Source: Candidatus Elarobacter sp. (GTDB lineage: Bacteria > Vulcanimicrobiota > Vulcanimicrobiia > Vulcanimicrobiales > Vulcanimicrobiaceae). Taken from it: a stretch of DNA of 7,425 nucleotides. This document shows positions 1 to 7,057 of the stretch, one piece after another. The notes under the pieces are model-generated. The model did no database searches. It was given only the letters and a program-made list of their open reading frames with translations, and was not told the origin of the DNA. The DNA lies in assembly GCA_030150085.1 (NCBI GenBank), contig JASLGJ010000355.1, positions 1 to 7,425 on the forward strand, written 5' to 3'. Position 1 is the stretch's first letter. Each line of letters begins with the position of its first letter. The position numbers and the translations under genes are program-made.

Positions 1-183
1 GTGCGGCATGTCGAAATCGCCCGTGTTGAGGTTCGTGTGCGCCGAGTCGGTGACGATGTGGTAGTCCGGCGTGTCGAAGCTCGGCGCCGGCGGCGGCTGG
101 GCCGGAGCGGCCGCCATGGCGTTCGCGGCCAGCGCGAGAACGAGGGGGAGGGCCGTGCGGAGCGCCCGTGCGCGGAAGGTCAT
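1..183 (-). CDS. Secreted LptA/OstA-like protein, N-terminal part (gene runs off the window)
   Basis: Only the first 61 codons are in the window; the gene continues past base 1. The ATG is at 183-181, with a GTG directly before it, and a GGGGAG-type ribosome site lies about 11-14 bases upstream. The first 25 or so residues form a signal peptide: a short basic start (MTFRARALR), a hydrophobic core rich in Leu and Ala, then AMAAAPA, followed by a proline-rich linker. The mature part begins with a stretch ending HTNLNTGDFDMPH. Short repeats built on 'ADxAxxNLxTGxF' are typical of LptA/OstA beta-jellyroll proteins, which carry lipopolysaccharide across the periplasm, so I infer a member of that family. 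The assignment rests on about 25 residues and could be wrong; the signal peptide is much more secure. It lies 45 bases downstream of mreB on the same strand and is probably co-transcribed with it. Confidence 0.6.
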   Translation of the reverse strand, partial: MTFRARALRTALPLVLALAANAMAAAPAQPPPAPSFDTPDYHIVTDSAHTNLNTGDFDMPH

Positions 184-228
184 CACTTGCGGAAACGCTC
201 CCCGGCAGGCAAAAGGTCGCGCCGCCGA

Positions 229-1392
<1,164 letters not shown>

Positions 1393-1483
1393 TCACGACC
1401 CGCGCGATGCGCGCCAAGAGGTGATAGGCACCTTAAGGGAGGAAAGCGAGCAAGGCTTCGCTACGATCGTCAAGAGGGTGAGG

Positions 1484-2437
1484 ATGTTCGTGAACTACCG
1501 CTGGATCGCAGTGCTCTACACCGTGTCGCTCGTCGCATGTGCGAGCGCTCCAGAGGTTACGCCGGTCCACCCTGGGTCGACGGCGACCGAGGAGATCATG
1601 GTCATCGGGGCGGCTTCGGCGCAAAAAGCGACCATGGCCGGTCAGTACAGCGTCATCGTGACCGAGGACGGGTCCGCAGGTGACCGGGAGTACAGCTTCG
1701 CGCCCGACACCGCGGTCTATCGCCATGTGTCGCGATACGGTGCGGAGATGATCGAATTCCATGGGAAGCGGGATGCAACGTTCTACCCTGCAAGCCGAGT
1801 GCGCGCTTTGACACGGCTGACCGGCGATGGAAAGCAACGCTCGATCTCGCTTTCGAGCCTTGCCGTACGAACCCGCAAGAGCAGTTGCCTTCTCACGCCA
1901 CAGGCTGCGGTGCGCAGTCCGCGATCGATGTCGTGCGACGATCCCGGGCCCTGTCCCGATTGCAGCGGTCCGATGGCCCCCGGTGGTCAGCTCGCATGCC
2001 ACTACGTGCGATGCGGCGGAGACCCCGACATCGGAACGGGTTTCGGCATCGGCGTCTTCCGCTCGCCCGACCCTCAGCTGACGTGCTACTTCAATTTCGC
2101 CGACGGAACGTATCAATGTGACTTCGACGTCGACAACACGTCGAGCACTGCACCGGAAGACCTCAGCAATGGCTACGGCTACAACGCTGCGATGGGAGCG
2201 CAGCTACTGCACTGCAAAGGTCCGGCGAAAACGAGCGAGGCATTCGTGGTCGGCAAGAACCCGGATTCCGGCATAGGCGTGAACTTGGGATTCCACAAAG
2301 TCGTGGCCGGGCGGGCGGTTGCGCACTCCATGGCCACCAGGTGGACATACGACACGATGATGAACGCTCAGTATTTCAGCCTCAGCGTATCGAGCGATCC
2401 CGTCGAGTACGTCGGCTATTGTTCGGGCGCCAATTAG
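1484..2437 (+). CDS. Cysteine-rich predicted lipoprotein of unknown function
   Basis: I do not recognise the family. The frame is open from 1283, but the ATG at 1484 is the better start: AAGAGGG (1472-1478) sits 5 bases before it, and the first residues then make a lipoprotein signal, MFVNYRWIAVLYTVSLVAC, with lipobox LVAC and Cys19 as the likely lipidated residue. The product has 317 residues. After a low-complexity linker come two parts: residues 36-130, probably beta-rich, and a C-terminal part with ten cysteines (135, 151, 157, 160, 172, 177, 201, 212, 244, 313). CDDPGPCPDC followed by CHYVRC looks like a compact metal or disulfide knuckle. The even cysteine count in an exported protein suggests up to five disulfides. 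The stop TAG (2435-2437) directly abuts the stop of the convergent gene. G+C is about 60%, lower than in the neighbouring envelope genes, which hints at a more recent arrival. Confidence 0.72.
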   Translation: MFVNYRWIAVLYTVSLVACASAPEVTPVHPGSTATEEIMVIGAASAQKATMAGQYSVIVTEDGSAGDREYSFAPDTAVYRHVSRYGAEMIEFHGKRDATFYPASRVRALTRLTGDGKQRSISLSSLAVRTRKSSCLLTPQAAVRSPRSMSCDDPGPCPDCSGPMAPGGQLACHYVRCGGDPDIGTGFGIGVFRSPDPQLTCYFNFADGTYQCDFDVDNTSSTAPEDLSNGYGYNAAMGAQLLHCKGPAKTSEAFVVGKNPDSGIGVNLGFHKVVAGRAVAHSMATRWTYDTMMNAQYFSLSVSSDPVEYVGYCSGAN

Positions 2438-2734
2438 TCAGAATGCGTGCTCGTGCCGGGGACAGATGTTGCGCAAGATCCATTCGTCCGTCTCGGCATG
2501 CCCGGTCGCATAGCAATTCGCGAAGACGTCCGGCTCGCCGCTGCAATACCACACGAGGTTGTGGCGGCAACCGGGAAGCAATTCCTCGCGCTCATCGGCG
2601 GGACGGTGAACGAGCACCACTTCATCGCGCTGTTCGGATGACGGCGCCGCTTCCGCCTCGGAATCGCGCAGGTTACCCTGCGCGCTCGGCTCACCGAGCA
2701 CCGCGCTGAGGGCCGCTCGCGTATAGAGCGTCAT
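2438..2734 (-). CDS. Small Cys/His-rich hypothetical protein (98 aa)
   Basis: I recognise no family. The ATG is at 2734, 12 bases after the stop of the upstream protease gene, and a GAGG (2748-2745) overlapping that stop may serve as ribosome site, so the two are probably in one transcript. Support for coding is the codon pattern: by hand about three quarters of third positions are G or C, typical for this genome, while the competing frames are arginine-rich and look like shadows. There is no signal peptide or membrane segment. Residues 20-55 are charged and probably flexible. The C-terminal half has Cys56, Cys64, Cys74 and Cys91 plus His58, His79, His94 and His96, with an ending CPRHEHAF, suggesting a small metal-binding fold. 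It meets the lipoprotein gene tail to tail with no gap. Confidence 0.6.
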   Translation of the reverse strand: MTLYTRAALSAVLGEPSAQGNLRDSEAEAAPSSEQRDEVVLVHRPADEREELLPGCRHNLVWYCSGEPDVFANCYATGHAETDEWILRNICPRHEHAF

Positions 2735-2746
2735 CGACCCGCTGCC

Positions 2747-4603
2747 TCAGACGTAGTCCCGCAGGGTTAGGGTGACCGTGCGGGTGGTGCCGTCCTTGGC
2801 GCTCAGGCCGAGGCTCAGCGCCGTTCCGGGCGTGCCCAGGAAGGCCGCGCGCACCGCGCCGACCCCGGCCGGGGCGCTGCCGTTCAGCGTGGCGATGACG
2901 TCCCCGCGGGCCAGGCCGGCCGCGGCGGCGGGGGTGCCGGGGCGGACGTCGGCCACCACGACCTTGCCGGCCTGGCCGACGACGAAGGCGCCCGAGCGGT
3001 CGTAGCCGTCGCGGGCGGCGAACGCGCGGCCCGGCGCCAAGCCCATCGTCTGGTGCGGGTAGTCGAAGGTGACCGCGAAGCGCTTGAACACGCCCGCGCC
3101 GATGTTGCCGCTCACGAACGGGTCGGCGAACGCGCCCTGGGTCTGCGTGCTCAGGTCCGCCACGACGTCGGGGATGGTGAAGCCGCCGAAGGCGAGCGTG
3201 GTGCGCCCCAGCCGGCCCAGCGACGGTCCGCCGACGCCGAAGCCGTTGGCTCCGACCGCGGTCGCGTTGGGCGGCACGATCGCCGGATGGGCCGCGATGA
3301 AGGGCGAGGTCACGCTCAGGCTGGCCCGGCTGCCGGTGTCGATCGTGCAGGTGCCGGGCACGCCCCCGATCGCGCACGCGATCATCGGCTGCGTGCTGTT
3401 GAACGTGAACGGAATCACCGTGCCGCGCGGTGGGCCGGCCGCGCCCGGCGTGGCGAGCACGATCCGCCGGCCGTCGTAGTCGAAGGTCGTGACGAAGCGC
3501 GCCAGCACCTCGAACCCGATCAGCCCGTCGACCGGCTTGCTTCCGCCCGCGCCGAAGCCCGCCCGCACCGGCGCGAGCAGGAAGCTCTGGTGACGCAGCG
3601 TCGCGCCGCCCACGCCCAGCGCCTCGACCGTCGCGAACTGGAACGCCTCGCTGCCCGAGCCGACGCCGGTGCCGTTGATGCCGCCGCTGGGCGCGATCCC
3701 GAGCTGCTTGGCGACGTCCGCGTCGAGCAAGTTCTGCCCGCCGCTGTCGAACAGGAACGTGAACGGTCCTTTGCCGTCGATGGTCACCGGCAGCGCGACG
3801 TGGTTGTCGACCAGCTCGAACGGGATCGTCGTGCTCGTGCCGTTCGCGATCGCGGCGTCGTGCACGTCGCTGACCGGGCGGCGCAGCATCCCGGCCGCGG
3901 CCGGGCTGTCGGCCTCCGCCGAGCTCGCGACGAAGCTCGACGTGCTCTGCTCGCTCTCGACGCTCTGCGCGAACGGAACCTGCAGCCCGTTCACCGGGCG
4001 GTAGTCGCTCCAGCGCGTGACGGTCGTGACGCGCCCGATCGGGGTGACGCTGCGCGCGGGCAGGTGGGTGTGCGCGTCCAGCCACAGCTCGAACGGCAGG
4101 CTCCCCGGCGGGGTGACCGTCAGGACGTCATATTTCGTGCCCGCGTCGTCGCGCGCGCCGGCGTACGCCACCGCGGCGCCGCCGTGGCCGGGCAGCCAAG
4201 GCCCGTAGCGGTTGAGGTAGGCCTGGTCGAGCGCGGCGTCGCGCGCGTCGACGCTGCCGTCGTCGAACACCACCCCACCCGCGTCGCGGTTCCAGCTGCG
4301 GCTGCCGTCGTAGCCGCCCGCGCCGCTCAGCGGGCCCGCGTCGACGTACGCCGCGAAGCTGCCGTCGCGCACATCCTGCCAGGAATCCACCGTGGCCGGC
4401 ACGCCGGCGACCTTGCCGCTCCCGCGCAAGTGCAGGGTGCGCACCCGCGCCAGCGCACCGACCCCGAGCGCGGCGGCCGACACTTGCAGCACGCGCTCCG
4501 CGCGCGGGTCGTCGGCCGCCCGCCCCGGCAGCGGAACGGCCGCGGCGACGAGCGCCAGCACGGCAACGGGCACGGCGAAACGCGCGATGGGCGAAGTCCT
4601 CAT
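2747..4603 (-). CDS. Exported double retropepsin-like aspartic protease with C-terminal PDZ domain
   Basis: Starting at the ATG at 4603 (618 residues), the first 30 form a signal peptide (MRTSPIARFAV, hydrophobic core, then PLPGRAA). Residues 31-225 are a beta-rich domain reminiscent of LolA-type or outer-membrane lipoprotein-sorting folds (DSWQDVRDG, FELWLDAHTHLPAR, RWSDYRPVNGLQVPF). Residues 260-385 form a retropepsin-like unit with FLFDSGG (Asp286) and closing VDGLIGFEVL. Residues 395-525 form a second unit with TIDTGS (Asp422) and closing VSGNIGAGVF. Residues 537-614 are a PDZ domain (RPGTPAAAAGLARGDVI). The only two cysteines, 410 and 419, lie just before the second catalytic Asp and may form a disulfide. 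The frame is open to 4672, with other starts at 4639 and 4657; I chose 4603 because it gives a standard signal peptide and a GAGGG lies just upstream. Substrate and role are unknown; a periplasmic or surface protease is inferred. Confidence 0.87.
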   Translation of the reverse strand: MRTSPIARFAVPVAVLALVAAAVPLPGRAADDPRAERVLQVSAAALGVGALARVRTLHLRGSGKVAGVPATVDSWQDVRDGSFAAYVDAGPLSGAGGYDGSRSWNRDAGGVVFDDGSVDARDAALDQAYLNRYGPWLPGHGGAAVAYAGARDDAGTKYDVLTVTPPGSLPFELWLDAHTHLPARSVTPIGRVTTVTRWSDYRPVNGLQVPFAQSVESEQSTSSFVASSAEADSPAAAGMLRRPVSDVHDAAIANGTSTTIPFELVDNHVALPVTIDGKGPFTFLFDSGGQNLLDADVAKQLGIAPSGGINGTGVGSGSEAFQFATVEALGVGGATLRHQSFLLAPVRAGFGAGGSKPVDGLIGFEVLARFVTTFDYDGRRIVLATPGAAGPPRGTVIPFTFNSTQPMIACAIGGVPGTCTIDTGSRASLSVTSPFIAAHPAIVPPNATAVGANGFGVGGPSLGRLGRTTLAFGGFTIPDVVADLSTQTQGAFADPFVSGNIGAGVFKRFAVTFDYPHQTMGLAPGRAFAARDGYDRSGAFVVGQAGKVVVADVRPGTPAAAAGLARGDVIATLNGSAPAGVGAVRAAFLGTPGTALSLGLSAKDGTTRTVTLTLRDYV

Positions 4604-4955
4604 GCCCTCATTACAGGCCGGCTGGCGCGGGTGTTTCATCTTCCCTCTTGACATGCTCTGTTGCTGACCCAATTGCCATGCCCCGCCGCTCGTGGGCTTT
4701 GGCTGGGTCTCAAAGGTACCCGCAAGGTCGCTGGACGAGATGATGAGGCTGCTGGCCTGGGTCTACGTCCTAGCTTAAGACGCTTCTGGAGAGTCAGTAG
4801 CGTGCGTGCTCCTCCAAGCCGCCCCTTGACCATTCGTGTCTCGGGGAAGTCGAGAATTGACGAGTGAATGATTGGAACGAACGGGATAGTCACTAGGCAT
4901 GGCCCAAGATGCCCGCTGGTCGCCGTAGCTGGCAAAATAACGACTCCCTTTAAGA
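4604..4955. other. Gene-free stretch between the HEPN gene and the protease gene
   Basis: This stretch has no convincing complete gene on either strand. The part next to the protease gene (about 4604-4790) is GC-rich like the host and holds the murA 3' fragment; a GGCGGCTTGGAGGAG-like piece on the minus strand near 4828-4814 may be a further decayed piece of murA, matching its CGGCTCGAGGAA codons, but with indels. From about 4790 to 4955 the base composition falls toward that of the HEPN gene, and I see no repeat, tRNA or clear terminator. The open frames here (4661-4867 plus, 4636-4935 minus) give arginine/proline/serine-rich products without family resemblance. A ribosome site for the protease (GAGGG at 4609-4605) overlaps the tandem stops. 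Confidence 0.55.
4706..4770 (-). pseudogene. Degenerate, displaced copy of the murA 3' end
   Basis: Read on the minus strand, 4754-4706 aligns without gaps to 5780-5732, the 3' part of murA, with 36 of 49 bases identical by hand count. Extending to 4770 adds about 9 of 16 more. The frame is kept: the fragment reads SSLIISSSDLAGTFET where murA reads SSGVIPFSEPTGTFET, and in the GTFET codons the differences are third-position changes. Just upstream in the fragment, an in-frame TAG stands where murA has CAG (Gln), so this is not a working gene. Beyond GTFET the fragment continues QPKPTSGG, unlike the present murA tail. In another frame, the codons leading up to the protease start end in tandem TAA TGA (4613-4608), which may be the old murA terminus after one indel. 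I infer the original 3' end of murA, separated from the gene by the insertion. Confidence 0.5.
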
Positions 4956-5619
4956 TCAGACAGACTCAGCAGATGCCTGTAACAACAAAACCTCGACATC
5001 AGCAGGATCATACGGGTCAGGCCTGAGTACTAATTCCTTCAAAGCATTGGCGAGTAGGGAGCGCGTCTCAATGACATCTTGCTCCGACACGCGCGCGTCC
5101 CTATCACCATGAATAATACGAGATCGAAGACCGTAACTCGTCTTCGCAATCTTGTAAACAGAAGCTCGCCCGCCAGGGTCCTTTCGTGTTACGTCTGCAA
5201 TCCTGAGAGCGAGGCCCCGCACTAATTCAGAACCGATGCCGAAGAGCGCTTCAAGCCCGATCCAGCAATCTATGAAGCGGTCGTCTCGAGCTAATAACGC
5301 GGTTATACAGCCCGCCGACATCATCCGATGAGAAGGAGCGATAATCATTGTTCCGCGAAATCAACCTCTTCCAAGGTCCTTCACTCCTCACAGCGGACAG
5401 CAACACGGCGAATTGGGGTGAGGCCTTGATGGCGATTTCCCCACCGTTACTAATCTTATAAGCAGGACCCTCAATTATGTGGCTACCATCAATGGGCTGC
5501 GGCGCTGCATAACGATGTGAAAAGCCAGGTATTGGAAGGGCAAGCTCCGAGTGATGCGCTGCGATCTCAAAGAGATCGTGGAATAACTTCTTAGCCTCAG
5601 TTGATAACAGGAACGACAT
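4956..5619 (-). pseudogene. HEPN (ApeA-like) domain protein, broken by a frameshift
   Basis: Two overlapping minus frames together make one protein of about 220 residues. The first (5619-5251, from ATG, 122 residues) begins MSFLLSTEAKKLFHDLFE and ends out of frame in a basic tail. The second (5348-4956) carries a helical HEPN domain: RDDRFIDCWIGLEALFG, then ALRIADV, then YGLRSRIIHG with the RxxxxH motif (Arg75/His80 of that frame) found in HEPN ribonucleases. 'Wxx-LEALF ... RS-IIHG' is typical of the ApeA-like HEPN group, found in abortive-infection and toxin systems. The join needs a one-base shift between 5251 and 5348. No good ribosome site precedes the ATG at 5619, and the frame stays open further upstream into the murA tail without another start, so the 5' end may also be lost. 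G+C is about 50%, far below its neighbours, pointing to transfer. The C-terminal piece could still be translated alone from ATG 5348. Confidence 0.7.
5251..5348 (-). other. Frame overlap containing the HEPN frameshift
   Basis: The upstream HEPN frame runs to a TGA at 5253-5251; the downstream frame opens with ATG at 5348. The shared stretch reads GGLYNRVISSRRPLH in the first frame and GCITALLARDDRFIDCW in the second. The RDDRFIDCWIGLEALF reading is the conserved one, so the switch must lie upstream of about 5290. It corresponds to one extra base (or two missing). There is no slippery heptamer that I can see, which favours a mutation or assembly error over programmed frameshifting. Confidence 0.6.
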
Positions 5620-5692
5620 GCTACGCAGAATAGTCTTCAGTACGGCTATATTCGCGAAACCTAAAAATTTCTCCGAAGTGCATACTGTACCG

Positions 5693-7057
5693 TCATAAAT
5701 TGCTTGGTTGTTGTACTGAGGGGTACTCGCTGGTCTCGAAGGTGCCGGTCGGCTCGCTGAAGGGGATGACGCCGCTGCTGCGCTGGACCTGCGCGCCCAG
5801 CGCCGAGAGGGTTTCCTCGAGCCGCTCGTAGCCGCGGTCGATGTACTCCAGGCCGATGATCTCGGTCTCGCCGGCCGCGCACAGGCCAGCCAGCACGAGC
5901 GCCGCGCCGGCCCGGATGTCGGGCGCCTCGACCGGCGCGCCGGAGAGCTGCGCCACGCCCTTGACCAAGGCGGTGTTGTTGGCCGTCGCGACGCGCACGT
6001 CGGCGCCCATGCGGACCAGCTCGTTGACGTACGAGAAGCGGGCGTTGAAGATCGACTCCTCGACCACGCTCACCCCCGGCACCGTGCACAGGTAGGCCAG
6101 CATCTGCGGCTGGAGGTCGGTCGGAAAGCCGGGGTGCGGCGCGGTCACGATGTCGGTCCCGCCCTTGACCGGCGCGCCCTGCACGCGGACCCAGTCGTCG
6201 CCGCTGGTGACCTTCACCCCGCACTCGCCCAGCGAGAACTGCAGCGCGGCCAGGTCGTCGGGACGGGTGTTCTTGACCGTCACGTCGCCGCGGGTGATCG
6301 CGCCGGCCAGCATCAGCGTGCCGGTCGCGATGCGGTCGGCCACGATCGAGTACTCGACCCCGTGCAGCTCCTTGACGCCCGTGATGCGCAGCGTGTCGCC
6401 GCCCTGGCCCGCGATGCGCCCGCCCATGGCGTTGAGGAAGTTGGCCAGGTCGACCACCTCGGGCTCCATCGCGGCGTTGCGCACGATGGTGTCGCCCTCC
6501 GCGGTGACCGCGGCCAGCATGGCGTTCTTGGTCGCGCCGACCGAGGGCATGCGAAACTCGATCTCGCCCCCGCTCAGCCGGCCGCCCTTGGCGCTGGCGA
6601 TCAGGTAGCCGTGCGCGACCGAGACCTCGGCGGCCAGCCCGCGGAAGGCCTGCTCGTGCAGGTCGGTCGCGCGCGTGCCCAGCACGCAGCCGCCCGGCAG
6701 CGGCACCTCGGCCCGGCCGAAGCGCCCCAGCAGCGGGCCGCACAGGTCGAACGAGGCGGCCAGCTTGCGCACCAGCGCGTAGGGCGCGCGGTGGCGGTTG
6801 ACGTTGGAGGCGTCGATCGTGATCGTGTTGCGCCCGTCGAGCGAGAGCCGCGCGCCGAGCGCCTCGAGCAGCGACCACATCACCGAGACGTCGGTGATGC
6901 GCGGCACGCGGTGCAGCGTCACCTTGCCGCGCGCCAGGAGCGCGGCGGCCATGATCGGGAGCGCGGCGTTCTTGGCGCCTTGGACCTCGACGCTGCCGTC
7001 GAGCCGCGCGCCGCCGACGACGCGCAGGGTGGTATCGAGCCGGTCGAGGACGTTCAT
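5693..7057 (-). CDS. murA: UDP-N-acetylglucosamine 1-carboxyvinyltransferase MurA
   Basis: MurA catalyses the first committed step of peptidoglycan synthesis in the cytoplasm, moving enolpyruvate from phosphoenolpyruvate to UDP-GlcNAc; it is the fosfomycin target. The 454-residue product shows all key features: GAKNAALP with Lys29-Asn30, the catalytic-loop cysteine Cys124 in LPGGCVLGTR (fosfomycin-sensitive type, Cys not Asp), PSVGATKNAM (171-180), the proton-acceptor Asp314 in GFPTDLQPQ, and Arg382 in DIRAGAALVLAGL. The start is firm: AAGGGAG lies 6 bases before the ATG, and ATGA overlaps the stop of the upstream gene, so translation is probably coupled. After GAQVQR (421-426), where many MurA proteins end, there is a 28-residue tail. 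Its last 14 residues (SEYPSVQQPSNL region) are encoded by AT-richer DNA like that of the neighbouring insertion and were probably replaced. Function should be unaffected. Confidence 0.97.
   Translation of the reverse strand: MNVLDRLDTTLRVVGGARLDGSVEVQGAKNAALPIMAAALLARGKVTLHRVPRITDVSVMWSLLEALGARLSLDGRNTITIDASNVNRHRAPYALVRKLAASFDLCGPLLGRFGRAEVPLPGGCVLGTRATDLHEQAFRGLAAEVSVAHGYLIASAKGGRLSGGEIEFRMPSVGATKNAMLAAVTAEGDTIVRNAAMEPEVVDLANFLNAMGGRIAGQGGDTLRITGVKELHGVEYSIVADRIATGTLMLAGAITRGDVTVKNTRPDDLAALQFSLGECGVKVTSGDDWVRVQGAPVKGGTDIVTAPHPGFPTDLQPQMLAYLCTVPGVSVVEESIFNARFSYVNELVRMGADVRVATANNTALVKGVAQLSGAPVEAPDIRAGAALVLAGLCAAGETEIIGLEYIDRGYERLEETLSALGAQVQRSSGVIPFSEPTGTFETSEYPSVQQPSNL
5732..5780 (-). repeat. 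murA 3'-end copy of the flanking direct repeat
   Basis: This is the intact partner of the sequence at 4706-4754, in the same orientation. The best core is 15 bases, GGTCTCGAAGGTGCC here (5732-5746) and GGTCTCAAAGGTACC there (4706-4720), differing at two positions. It encodes the murA residues S-S-G-V-I through G-T-F-E-T. The similarity is too gapless and frame-true for chance to be the easy explanation, but the identity (36 of 49) is that of diverged gene copies, not of a fresh duplication. Confidence 0.5.

Larger units (their letters stand above)
4771..5731. mobile_element. Putative low-GC insertion at the murA 3' end (HEPN cargo, no integrase)
   Basis: This segment is inferred to be acquired. 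Its G+C is around 50% (some 60-base stretches are near 40%), against about 70% in murA and the protease gene. It is bracketed by two related sequences: the murA 3' end at 5732-5780 and its echo at 4706-4754. The composition change on the right coincides with the end of the echo, at the GTFET codons. The only recognisable gene inside is the frameshifted HEPN gene. No integrase, transposase, terminal inverted repeat or tRNA is visible, so it would be a remnant or a passively moved cassette. The exact left edge is uncertain within about 4754-4840. Homologous recombination with a distant relative's murA region is an alternative to site-specific integration. Confidence 0.45.

Noticed and set aside
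1433..2116. Minus-strand frame opposite the lipoprotein gene (227 codons)
   Set aside because: Its product has no features, while the plus frame has a ribosome site, a lipobox and a plausible exported protein.
2691..4085. Second long minus-strand frame (464 codons)
   Set aside because: Shifted frame of the protease gene, very Arg-rich and without motifs.
3053..4651. Long plus-strand open frame (532 codons)
   Set aside because: Antisense to the protease gene, extremely Arg/Ala/Val-rich, no family features; the minus frame has clear domains.
4648..4676. Plus-strand TTGACA followed 17 bases later by AATTGC
   Set aside because: The -10 match is poor and no plus-strand gene follows.
4661..4935. 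Small open frames in the gap, including a possible transposase-like piece reading KVPARSLDEMMRLL
   Set aside because: No family resemblance that I can defend, and the same bases are better explained as the murA 3' fragment on the other strand.
4790..4955. tRNA or attachment site next to the low-GC segment
   Set aside because: I looked for a T-loop sequence (GTTCGANNC) and cloverleaf pairing on both strands and found none.
5640..5692. AT-rich TATAGC/TTTTT stretch between murA and the HEPN gene as promoter or terminator
   Set aside because: No matching -35 element for the TATAGC, and the T-run has no convincing hairpin before it.
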